DNA of 64,000 bases, from contig NZ_JBBOCA010000001.1 in assembly GCF_038002225.1 (NCBI RefSeq), positions 3,720,001 through 3,784,000 of the forward strand. Direction: 5' to 3'. Shown here piece by piece: positions 24,369 through 32,280 of this stretch. Origin of the DNA: Paenibacillus sp. FSL R7-0204. Lineage in GTDB: Bacteria; Bacillota; Bacilli; Paenibacillales; Paenibacillaceae. The notes under the pieces are model-generated. The model saw only the letters and a program-made list of their open reading frames with translations. It searched no databases and had not been told where the DNA came from. The position numbers and the translations under genes were made by a program. Numbering within the stretch: position 1 is the first letter of the stretch; every line of letters begins with the position of its first letter.

Positions 24369-26156
24369 ATGAAGATCGGCTTTCATTCCATTCATCATCG
24401 GTTGTTCTTGCTGTTTCTTTTTTGCATGTCCAGTATTCTGCTTATTGTCAGCCTGCTGTACTATAACCGGACTACAGATCAATTGCATGAGAAGATCGGT
24501 GATTTGTCGCAAAAAAACGTTGCCCAGAGCGCAGGCTTATTCACGCTTCTCTATAAAGGGTATGACGCTTTGTCCAAGTCGCTCAGCAATAACTTCGAGA
24601 TGATCCGCTTAATTAATGAGAAGACGGACGGGCCGGCGGTGGCCTATATCAATGAGCAGACGGTGACGAATATCATCGGCTCGATTTTTTATTCGCGGGA
24701 CGATCTGGTGGGCATCCATGTGATCACGGACCGCGGCAAGATCTATAACTATGGCAACTATATGAATGTGGTCGATCCGAATTATAGGCAGGAGGACTGG
24801 TACCGGCAATTGCAGGCTTCCTCGGGGAAAATGGTCTGGCTCGGGGTGTACCCGCACTCCCTGATCGACCAGGTGGAGGACAGTCCGGTCTTCGCCTTCG
24901 GGCGGCAGCTCTATGACCTGAATGAGCATAAGCCGATAGGTATCGTGCTATATGAGACGGACCCGCAGCCGGTGCTGGATGCGCTGGAGAATCTGAAGCT
25001 GGGTACGCACAGTCAGGTCTACCTGATGTCCCCGGATGGACGGTTTGTCACCTCGGCCACAGATCCGCAGCCGGACGCTGCCCGTCTGCCTAAGCTCCCC
25101 GCTTCGGAGCATGTGATGGTTCAGCAGGAGCGAGGGCAACTGGTTGTGGCGTCCAAGCTGTCTTTCTCAGGCTGGTGGGTGATGAGTATTACTCCGGACA
25201 AGGATCTGAATGTGGAACTGGTGGAGATGAAGCGTTATCTCTTGATCGTGATCTCGGCGCTGATCCTGGTCTCCACGCTGATTGCGTCGATCGTATCGCA
25301 GACCATCTCTTCGCCGCTGAAGAAGCTGATCCGCGAGATGCGGCAGGTGGAGGTGGGGAATTTCGGCGGCATGGTCAAGGTCTCTTCGTATCAGGAGATT
25401 AACATTCTGGTCGCTTCTTTCAACCGGATGGTCCGGCGGATTGAGGAGCTGATTGAGCGGGTCAAGCTATCCTCGGTCAGCGAAAAGAATGCGGAGCTGC
25501 ATGCCCTGCAGTCCCAGGTGAACCCGCATTTTCTCTACAATACGCTGGATATGATCTACTGGATGCTGGACGAGGAGGGCAATGAACAGCTTGGGGAGCT
25601 GGTGCTCTCCTTATCCTCAATGTTCCGTTACAGCAGCCAGTGGGAAGACGGGGCCGAGGTAAGCCTAAGCGAGGAGCTGGAGCAGATCGGGCATTACCTG
25701 AAGATTATCTCGATCCGGCTGGAGGGCCGTCTCGTAATCGTGACCGATATCGATGAACGCTGGCTGAACATCAGGGTCCCGAAGATGACAGTGCAGCCGG
25801 TCATTGAGAATGCGGTCAAGCATGGACTGGAGCCGCTCTCGCGTCAGGGGATTCTCAAGGTCTACACCCGGCAAGAGGACGACCATCTTGAGCTGATTGT
25901 GGAGGATAACGGGGACGGAATGAACGGGGAACAGCTTGCAAGGCTACAGGAATCGCTGAATGTGGAGGGTCCCGATAGTTCGGGCTCCAGTAGCAGAGAA
26001 GGCGGCAAAAGCGGGATCGGACTCCAGAACCTGCACCGCCGCCTGCGGTTCATGTTCGGAGAGGGTTATGGTCTGCAGATTCAGAGCTTCCCCGGTGAGG
26101 GGACGCAGGTGGCTATCGTGCTGCCTATTCCAGTGGAGGGAGAGCTGCTGAAGTGA
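24369..26156 (+). CDS. YesM-type sensor histidine kinase (cluster 2)
   Basis: 595 residues from ATG 24369, which has AAAGGGGAG nine bases upstream; an in-frame GTG at 24348 precedes that site and is rejected. Helix near residues 12-33, extracellular sensor region with Cache-like features (VDPNYRQEDWYRQLQASSGK), second helix near residues 285-310, HAMP, then QVNPHFLYNTLD (acceptor His near residue 390) and an HATPase_c domain with QPVIENAVKHGLEP and GIGLQNLHRRL. It overlaps the regulator gene by four bases. It probably senses the substrate of the adjacent transporter. Confidence 0.9.
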   Translation: MKIGFHSIHHRLFLLFLFCMSSILLIVSLLYYNRTTDQLHEKIGDLSQKNVAQSAGLFTLLYKGYDALSKSLSNNFEMIRLINEKTDGPAVAYINEQTVTNIIGSIFYSRDDLVGIHVITDRGKIYNYGNYMNVVDPNYRQEDWYRQLQASSGKMVWLGVYPHSLIDQVEDSPVFAFGRQLYDLNEHKPIGIVLYETDPQPVLDALENLKLGTHSQVYLMSPDGRFVTSATDPQPDAARLPKLPASEHVMVQQERGQLVVASKLSFSGWWVMSITPDKDLNVELVEMKRYLLIVISALILVSTLIASIVSQTISSPLKKLIREMRQVEVGNFGGMVKVSSYQEINILVASFNRMVRRIEELIERVKLSSVSEKNAELHALQSQVNPHFLYNTLDMIYWMLDEEGNEQLGELVLSLSSMFRYSSQWEDGAEVSLSEELEQIGHYLKIISIRLEGRLVIVTDIDERWLNIRVPKMTVQPVIENAVKHGLEPLSRQGILKVYTRQEDDHLELIVEDNGDGMNGEQLARLQESLNVEGPDSSGSSSREGGKSGIGLQNLHRRLRFMFGEGYGLQIQSFPGEGTQVAIVLPIPVEGELLK

Positions 26157-27355
26157 ATATTCTTATAGCCGATGATGAACGGGCCATCCGTGAAGGCATC
26201 AAGCGTACGATTAAGCAGATTAGTGCAGAGCATCAGGTGTTCGTGGCCGGCCGGGCGGAGGAAGCGGTGAAGATTCTGGAGGAGCAGCATATCCATATCG
26301 TGCTGACCGATATTCTGATGCCGGGCATGAACGGGCTGGAATTCATGAAAATCTCGAAGCGCCGGTATCCGTACGTGAAATGGATTGTCATCTCTGCCCA
26401 CAGCGAATTCTCCTATGCCCAGGAAGCAGTCCGCCTGGGTGCGCGCGACTATCTGCTGAAGCCGATCGGCAAGCATAAGCTGACCGAGCTGATCGACAGC
26501 CTGACGACTGAAATCCAGCAGGATAACCACATCTCGCGGCAAGGCGAGCGGCTGAAGACCAGTCTGCGGTTCCTGCGCGAGGGGGTTTTTCAGCGGCTGG
26601 CCTCCGGGCTGGATATCGGGAATCTGGATATCGACGCCTTCATTGAAGATTATCATTCCTTCTATCTGGTCATGATTCAGCTGGAGCCGGGGGATCAGAG
26701 CGCCCGGCTGGAGCATTTCATTGTCGAGAATGTTCTCTCCGAGCTGATCGAGCGGTATGGGCGGGGCTTCGTGGTCAGCTATGACCGCCAGCACCTGCTG
26801 GGCCTGATCTCACCGGGCGAGAGTGTGCGGATAGAGCAGTTCCAGGACGAGGTGAAGACGCATCTGACGCATTATTTGAAAATCCCTTTTCAGATCATCC
26901 ATTCCGGGCTGAGCTGTGACTTCCATACGGTGCCGCAGATCGTGAAGCGGATGCGGGAGGCTTCGGCCTTTCAGGGACCGCCGCTTGAGCCAATGAAGGG
27001 GAGCGGAGAGAAGGCGATTGAAGTGGCGCTGCAATATATTAAGGAGCATTTCTATGAAGAGCTGTCGCTGGAGAGAATTGCTTCGGTGGTGTTCCTGAAT
27101 CCTGCGTATTTCAGCCAGCTGTTCAAGCAGAAGACAGGGCAAGGGTACAAGGAATACGTCACCTCGCTGCGGCTGGAGCAGGCGAAGCTATTACTACTGA
27201 ACCCGGGGCTGAAGCTGGCCGATATCGCGGAGCGGGTAGGATACCAGGACATGCGCCATTTTACCCAAATGTTCCGCAAGAAATACCAGCTCACCCCCAC
27301 CGAATACCGCCAAGCGGAGAGCATAAGCATTCTTAGGAGCAAGGGTACTCTGTAA
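26153..27355 (+). CDS. YesN-type response regulator with AraC domain (cluster 2)
   Basis: 400 residues from GTG 26153, overlapping the kinase stop. The receiver domain (residues 1-120) has Asp53 in LTDILMPGM as phospho-acceptor and LLKPIG for the conserved Lys. The C-terminal AraC domain covers residues 285-385 ([40 protein letters not shown]). It is 139 residues shorter than the cluster 1 regulator because the middle region is smaller. It likely activates ABC cluster 2. Its 3' end overlaps the convergent DUF2441 gene by 23 bases. Confidence 0.9.
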   Translation: MNILIADDERAIREGIKRTIKQISAEHQVFVAGRAEEAVKILEEQHIHIVLTDILMPGMNGLEFMKISKRRYPYVKWIVISAHSEFSYAQEAVRLGARDYLLKPIGKHKLTELIDSLTTEIQQDNHISRQGERLKTSLRFLREGVFQRLASGLDIGNLDIDAFIEDYHSFYLVMIQLEPGDQSARLEHFIVENVLSELIERYGRGFVVSYDRQHLLGLISPGESVRIEQFQDEVKTHLTHYLKIPFQIIHSGLSCDFHTVPQIVKRMREASAFQGPPLEPMKGSGEKAIEVALQYIKEHFYEELSLERIASVVFLNPAYFSQLFKQKTGQGYKEYVTSLRLEQAKLLLLNPGLKLADIAERVGYQDMRHFTQMFRKKYQLTPTEYRQAESISILRSKGTL

Positions 27356-27929
27356 TGATGTCTACGACTTCGATTCTTCCGTTAATCAACAGCTCTGGAA
27401 GCGCGTTATTGAGATTACCTTTCCAGTATTCTCTGGCTTGTTCGATTTTACGGGAGAATGGAGTCGCGTCTTCCTTGGGCAATAGACCGCCGTCACCTTC
27501 AAAAATAGCTCCAGTGACCTTAAGTTTCACGATCTGCAGCACTTTCCGGTGATACGAATCGAATATGCTTTTCCACATCAGGGCGTCTTCATAGCTCTTC
27601 GCTGCGTATAAGCAAGACAAACGTGAAGGATACTCAGGATGTTCCTGTAGCCTTACCATTTCAACGATCACCTCCCGAACCGCTCGGATGGTCTGCTCCG
27701 CATACTTAACCGTAACATCTGCATCCTCTTTATCCAATTTCAAACCGTCATCAGTATAATTACCGTGCAGGATTTGAATAACGTCTTCCCCTTTGGAATT
27801 CAACTGTTCTTGCTCAAAAAAGAAGCGATACAAGGTGTTTTTCTGCTGGTTGTCAAAATGAATGATTTGATTCAGGGCCATCTTCTTCCGGGTTACAATG
27901 TGGTAAACGTATCTTTCGCTTGCTTGCAT
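27333..27929 (-). CDS. DUF2441-like protein of unknown function
   Basis: 198 residues, with AAAGGAGG seven bases before the ATG. The N-terminal pattern [20 protein letters not shown] and the later [18 protein letters not shown] fit DUF2441, a family of soluble proteins found sporadically in Firmicutes. No catalytic motif is apparent. It converges on, and overlaps by 23 bases, the response regulator of cluster 2. Codon composition is a little less GC-rich than its neighbours. Confidence 0.65.
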   Translation of the reverse strand: MQASERYVYHIVTRKKMALNQIIHFDNQQKNTLYRFFFEQEQLNSKGEDVIQILHGNYTDDGLKLDKEDADVTVKYAEQTIRAVREVIVEMVRLQEHPEYPSRLSCLYAAKSYEDALMWKSIFDSYHRKVLQIVKLKVTGAIFEGDGGLLPKEDATPFSRKIEQAREYWKGNLNNALPELLINGRIEVVDIITEYPCS

Positions 27930-27945
27930 TGTCTACCTCCTTTCA

Positions 27946-28719
27946 TCAATAATTAACCCAGTGCTCCAGCGTGACAGCGCGGGTTAGGCCAATGGATTCG
28001 GCGAGGCGGATGGAGGCGGGATTGTTCTCCAGCACCTGGTACCTGGGAATGAAGCCGCGCTTCTGGGTGTGGAAGACTGCTGTGCGGACTACGCGCTGTG
28101 CTAATCCACGCTGTCTGGCAGCTTCTACGGTACGTACGCCGCCGATCTCCCAGATTTGCTCCTCGTTGCGGTACACCATACATGTACTAAGTGGCGTCTC
28201 CCCGTCAAATAACGTCACACCGAAAGCCCCGTCTTCAAAATACTGCGTGATCTCCTCTAACGAATACTCATTCGCCATCCACAGCGGCAGCAGCCGTTCA
28301 TCGATAGTATCACTGACCGTGCAGGCCTCATCTGCGCTGAACCTCTGGCCTTCGGCCGAAGAATACGAGTAGAGACTACGGACCCGCCGCAGCGTGAAAT
28401 ACGGTTCCAGCGCCTGACGGTACGCATCCTCCTGAAGCTTGAAGACCAGGTTGGCGTCCTGCGGCAACCGCTTGAGCAGGGCCGGGAAGACCTCAGGACT
28501 GCTGTAGTCCATCAGCACAACGGTGTCAGCCTCCGGGTAGGTCCGTTGATCATAGGCGAAGGTGGCGGCAGGCATAAGCAGCAGCACTCCCCACTCTTCC
28601 TGTTGTTCAATCAGCACGCTGTCGATCTGCGTATGATACGCCGTCATCATTTTGAGCAGTGTAACATTCTTCAGCGGATTCCGGCGTAATCTCTCCATTA
28701 TGGTTGTATAGTGACTCAA
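27946..28719 (-). CDS. GNAT-family acetyltransferase
   Basis: 257 residues starting with TTG that overlaps the murI stop (TTGA). The N-terminal half has no clear family; the C-terminal half carries the GNAT pattern EIGGVRTVEAARQRGLAQRV and YQVLENNPASIRLAESIGL. This two-part layout matches the GNAT_acetyltran/FR47-type families. Being coupled to glutamate racemase it is made from the same message, but no functional link can be read. Confidence 0.75.
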   Translation of the reverse strand: MSHYTTIMERLRRNPLKNVTLLKMMTAYHTQIDSVLIEQQEEWGVLLLMPAATFAYDQRTYPEADTVVLMDYSSPEVFPALLKRLPQDANLVFKLQEDAYRQALEPYFTLRRVRSLYSYSSAEGQRFSADEACTVSDTIDERLLPLWMANEYSLEEITQYFEDGAFGVTLFDGETPLSTCMVYRNEEQIWEIGGVRTVEAARQRGLAQRVVRTAVFHTQKRGFIPRYQVLENNPASIRLAESIGLTRAVTLEHWVNY

Positions 28720-29531
28720 GTGAGATCAGCCCCTTTGCTCAGATTAATAGATTGTTCAATGTCATCCAGGCGTTTGAACAGGCGCCCATACTTCGATAAC
28801 ATGGAAGGATCATCTACCTTGACACTGGATCTGTAAAAAAGGATATCGCCCGTCCCCTCGTTGATCCGTCCCCCCGCTTGAAGAATCTGCTTCAGGTGCC
28901 TGGCGGTTCCGAGACTGCCTGAGATGAAGTCAACCGTATCCGGGAATATCTTCCGCAGGCTTCCCTCGAAGTAGGGGAAGTGAGTGCATCCAAGGACCAC
29001 CGTGCTGTACCGCTTAAGGTCCAAGTGGGCGAGCTCACTTTTCAGATAGGGAATAATTCTATCTTCGTCAAAATCAAAGCGCTCCGCAAACTCAACCAGC
29101 CCGGGCAGCGGCAGACTGTCAACAATCTCCCCGTGATCGATACGGTGCACCAAATCATGATACTTCTTCTCCTGCAGCGTTAAGCGGGTAGCAAGTACCA
29201 GCACCTTCTTCTGCTTGCCCTCCGATTGTTCAACCGCAGGCTTCACGGCCGGCTCGATCCCGAGGACCGGAAAGTCATACCGCTGCCGCAGCTCTTCGAT
29301 CACGATGCTGGTGGCTGTGTTACAAGCGACCACCAACGCTTTTATATGCTGCTTGGCCATGAAATCCACCGCTTGCAGGATGTATTCCCTGACTTCGTCT
29401 TTCGTCTTCTCCCCATAGGGCACATGGTTGGTATCTGCATAGAAGAGGTAGTCCTCTTGCGGCAAGAGCTTAAGCGCCTGATGAAGCACGGTTAACCCGC
29501 CTATTCCGGAGTCAAAAAATCCAATTCGCAT
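28716..29531 (-). CDS. murI: Glutamate racemase
   Basis: 271 residues, the normal length. Key residues are present: Asp7-Ser8 in GFFDSGIGGL, catalytic Cys70 in VVACNTATS, Cys182-Thr183-His184 in VLGCTHFPY. The enzyme interconverts L- and D-glutamate in the cytoplasm to supply D-Glu for peptidoglycan. The start is ATG 29531. The gene heads a two-gene unit with the overlapping GNAT gene. I cannot tell whether this is the sole racemase or a RacE/YrpC-type second copy. Confidence 0.93.
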   Translation of the reverse strand: MRIGFFDSGIGGLTVLHQALKLLPQEDYLFYADTNHVPYGEKTKDEVREYILQAVDFMAKQHIKALVVACNTATSIVIEELRQRYDFPVLGIEPAVKPAVEQSEGKQKKVLVLATRLTLQEKKYHDLVHRIDHGEIVDSLPLPGLVEFAERFDFDEDRIIPYLKSELAHLDLKRYSTVVLGCTHFPYFEGSLRKIFPDTVDFISGSLGTARHLKQILQAGGRINEGTGDILFYRSSVKVDDPSMLSKYGRLFKRLDDIEQSINLSKGADLT

Positions 29532-29610
29532 ACGTCCACTCTTTCCGTCAATATTAAAAGGATTCTACTATTCTATCATTAGACTTATAGTATAACTATA
29601 GCGTATGGAC

Positions 29611-29657
29611 AAAAGGCCAGACTTCCGCCTCTGTTGCCTGAGGGGAGAAGCCTGGTC
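29611..29657 (-). terminator. Terminator of the small minus-strand ORF
   Basis: CCAGGCTTC...CCTC pairs with GAGG...GAAGTCTGG on the minus strand, followed by CCTTTTGT. It begins 23 bases after the stop of the 56-residue ORF. Confidence 0.65.
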
Positions 29658-29679
29658 TATAAGCAGAGCAAAGCGGTAA

Positions 29680-29850
29680 TCAGCTCTCGTTCTTAGTCAC
29701 ACCGTTCAGACTCGGCACGACGTCTGCTGCTTTATCAGGAGTCACCATTTGGGGGATTTCGCTGATACTGGCGTGATTCTGCTGGTTGTTTTTTGAATCG
29801 GCGCGGTTATTTGCACGGTCATGCTTCGGGTCTGCACTATTCTTGGGCAT
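29680..29850 (-). CDS. Small hydrophilic protein, unknown
   Basis: 56 residues with an excellent site (GGAGGTGAACAGT then ATG) and a terminator just downstream, so it is very likely expressed. The peptide begins MPKNSADPKHDRANNRADSK and is polar, Asn/Lys/Asp-rich, without membrane segment or Cys. It resembles the small, disordered proteins common in spore formers, but I recognise no family. It is divergent from the GrpB gene. Confidence 0.65.
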   Translation of the reverse strand: MPKNSADPKHDRANNRADSKNNQQNHASISEIPQMVTPDKAADVVPSLNGVTKNES

Positions 29851-29946
29851 ACTGTTCACCTCCGTCTCTGCGGGTTAGTATGAGATTGCGGTTTGTATTT
29901 TATTCCAGTGGCGGTTATTGGTTATAGTTGAAGGAGGAGAGGGATT

Positions 29947-30474
29947 GTGGCTGAGAAGACCAAGGTTGTAGAAGTGGTTCCTTATGATCCGGCCTGGAAG
30001 GCGGAATATAGCAGAATTGAGGCGCGGATGCTTGAGATCGCCGGGGATCTGATTATCCGGTCAGAGCATGTGGGCAGCACCTCGATTGAAGGGCTGTGGG
30101 CCAAGCCTGTGATTGATATCGATCTGGTGATGGCGAGCTATGACCAGTTGCCGGAGATCATCCGCAGACTGCAGGCGTTCGGTTATGAGCATCAGGGCAA
30201 CCTGGGCATTGAGGGCCGGGAAGCCTTCAAGAGCAACCAGGATGATGGATTCATGAAATACCATCTGTATGTATGTCCCAAGGACGGCAAAGGTTACGTG
30301 GAGCATATTCTGTTCCGAGATTATCTGCGCAGCCATCCCGCTGCCCGGGAGGAATATCAGGCGGTCAAGCAGCGGCTGGCTGAAGAGTACCGTTATGACA
30401 TTGATGCGTATTGTGACGGGAAGACCGCGTTTGTACAGTCTATTTTGCAGAGGGCCTCACAGCAGCAAGAGTGA
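29947..30474 (+). CDS. GrpB/UPF0157 family protein (nucleotidyltransferase fold)
   Basis: 175 residues from GTG 29947, with AAGGAGGAG before it. The conserved pattern VVPYDPAWKAEY, EHVGSTSIEGLWAKPVIDID and YVEHILFRDYLRSHP defines the GrpB family, which has the nucleotidyltransferase fold (G-S ... D-x-D). Its biochemical role is not established; in some fusions it is linked with dephospho-CoA kinase. It runs convergent to the C45-type hydrolase gene with an eight-base gap. Confidence 0.88.
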   Translation: MAEKTKVVEVVPYDPAWKAEYSRIEARMLEIAGDLIIRSEHVGSTSIEGLWAKPVIDIDLVMASYDQLPEIIRRLQAFGYEHQGNLGIEGREAFKSNQDDGFMKYHLYVCPKDGKGYVEHILFRDYLRSHPAAREEYQAVKQRLAEEYRYDIDAYCDGKTAFVQSILQRASQQQE

Positions 30475-30482
30475 GAGGGAGC

Positions 30483-31640
30483 TTACCTGGGACGGGTCCA
30501 GAATCCCTCTGCGGACGGCTTGTCCGGCAGCACTGCCTCGTATACACGCATTCCCGCCGGGTCATGGAACCCGAATGTTCTCCAGCCGTTCAGCTGCGGG
30601 GAACCGAAGCAGATATGCAGCTCACGGGCTGTATTGTCACAGACCATGGACCATAAGGTGCCTAATCCTTCGCTGTAATGGTGACAGCAGATTCCTTCGG
30701 GATATTCGCGTCCTGCGGCAGCTTTCATGGCTGCTACAGGATTGATGGCGGTGTTATCGTCTATAAGTGCTGTCCGCAGCGCGTCATATCTGGTCCATGA
30801 GTTCTCCATGACTTGCTGATTATGCAGCTGCATGGAGGGCAGGGTGTAATGGTTCGCCGAGAGCACGAGCTGGCTTGCGCTTAAGCTGGCAGCATCCGGG
30901 TGATACTGGATCGCTTTCCCGGTACCAGCCGTCTCCACGAGAGCGATGTTCCCTTGGGCGTCAGAGATCAGGAAGTTTCTGTAGTCGGCCACCGGCATGC
31001 TGCGCATGAGCTGGGCCGCTTCTTCCGCAGTAGTACATTGATCCAGCAAGGCCCGGACTACGCCTGGAAAAATAAAGCCCTCCCCGGTCATCTCCGGCCG
31101 GACTCTCCCCGAGGTGGTGGTTATGGTAAGTCCTGCCTCATTCATCCCGTCATAACGTCCGAACAGCTGCAGCGCAAAGCCGGTATGCGCCGGTTTGCCC
31201 TTCACCCGGGTTGTGCTGAGCAGCAGCTGATTGTACGGCTCATCCTCCCAGCCAAAATCATAATTACGCATATGATAGGTCTGTCCGCTCTGACCCGCAC
31301 TTGCTTCGGTTCGGTAGGCTGCCTGTGTGCAGTGGCCCGGTGCCTGAAAATAGGAATAATAGAATACGACATGGGCTGCTAGGGCACCGGTCTCATCGGC
31401 GAAGCCCTGAATCTCTTCATTCAAGCCGGGGCAGTAGCGCTCGAAGCTCTCCATGGCTTTGTCCGCAGCATGCGGCGTCAGCGGGGAGGCTCCCATGAAG
31501 GGGGAGGACAAGAATTTTAGCATGGCGGGGTCATTCTTATGATGGGCGCCCAAGGTGCGTCCGACCTCATAATGAGTACCTTCGGTAACGAGATGTGTAA
31601 ATTGTGCGCTCTTGCGCTCTAACAGGGGATTATCAGACAT
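30483..31640 (-). CDS. C45-family autoproteolytic acyltransferase/amidohydrolase
   Basis: 385 residues. The Ntn-hydrolase pattern of the acyl-CoA:6-aminopenicillanate acyltransferase family is visible: GHCTQAAYR with candidate nucleophile Cys104, exposed after self-cleavage at Gly-His/Cys, then HMRNYDFGWED and GRYDGMNEAGLTITTTSGR. Here His precedes the Cys rather than the Gly seen in penicillin acyltransferase. Members hydrolyse amide bonds of small molecules or acylated amino acids; the substrate is unknown. Site GAAGGATCATTC precedes the ATG. Single gene. Confidence 0.8.
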   Translation of the reverse strand: MSDNPLLERKSAQFTHLVTEGTHYEVGRTLGAHHKNDPAMLKFLSSPFMGASPLTPHAADKAMESFERYCPGLNEEIQGFADETGALAAHVVFYYSYFQAPGHCTQAAYRTEASAGQSGQTYHMRNYDFGWEDEPYNQLLLSTTRVKGKPAHTGFALQLFGRYDGMNEAGLTITTTSGRVRPEMTGEGFIFPGVVRALLDQCTTAEEAAQLMRSMPVADYRNFLISDAQGNIALVETAGTGKAIQYHPDAASLSASQLVLSANHYTLPSMQLHNQQVMENSWTRYDALRTALIDDNTAINPVAAMKAAAGREYPEGICCHHYSEGLGTLWSMVCDNTARELHICFGSPQLNGWRTFGFHDPAGMRVYEAVLPDKPSAEGFWTRPR

Positions 31641-31902
31641 ATGAATGATCCTTCTTTTTCGTTATTCTCTGCGCAGAGTAGGTTCATTATAACGGGCGTA
31701 TAGATCAGGCGGCAAAGCCCGCTGCGCCTCAAATCCCCGGATGCGCAGCCAAGTGGCGAAGCGCTGTTATGAATTAGTCGCATTTTCACTGGAATAGAAG
31801 GAAATACTTGTATTATTGAGATTTTTAAGGTAAATTAATGGTATGACTTTCGGATTACAATTCTTCCGGAAGTGTAACCTATTACTTTGTATATGCAAGT
31901 CG
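31641..31902. other. Upstream region of the C45 gene, nothing recognised
   Basis: No coding signal or repeat identified; probably contains the promoter of the C45 gene. Confidence 0.4.
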
Positions 31903-31933
31903 AAGAGGAGCATTTCCCCCAAATGCTCCTCTT
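31903..31933. terminator. Strong hairpin, probable bidirectional terminator
   Basis: 13-bp perfect stem (31903-31915 with 31921-31933) around CCCCC. The T runs are short on both sides. It lies 16 bases after the stop of the small minus-strand membrane ORF and is its likely terminator. Confidence 0.65.
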
Positions 31934-31948
31934 TGCGTGGGCAGGCTG

Positions 31949-32071
31949 TTAAGGTGCGAATGAAACGGTCTGAAGCACATAGCGGATGATGAAGAAGGCA
32001 ATGATCATTATGGAGAAGGCGCTTAGCAGAAAAGAAACAATCTCTCTACCTGAACGTTTAGTTCGCCGCAT
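31949..32071 (-). CDS. Small single-span membrane protein, unknown
   Basis: 40 residues with site CGAGGTGACC before the ATG at 32071 and a strong hairpin after the stop. The N-terminus is basic (MRRTKRSGR), followed by one hydrophobic segment (SFLLSAFSIMIIAFFIIRYV) and a short tail. Basic residues inside suggest an N-in orientation. It resembles the many short signal-anchor proteins annotated as hypothetical in Paenibacillus. No family recognised. Confidence 0.6.
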   Translation of the reverse strand: MRRTKRSGREIVSFLLSAFSIMIIAFFIIRYVLQTVSFAP

Positions 32072-32280
32072 TACGGTCACCTCGGAGTCTAGGAATGAAA
32101 GGCTGTCCAAGCTTATGCTCTATCCATCCATATTATACATAATTATTCCAAGACTGTAATAGAAGTCCCGCAGGCTGTACAGATCAAACTTATGTTTGTT
32201 ATTGCTGCCCGAAGTAAGATAGAATGAACCTACGCCAAAACAGCTAAGAAATCATTTACTTCAATGGAGGCTTTACACCT

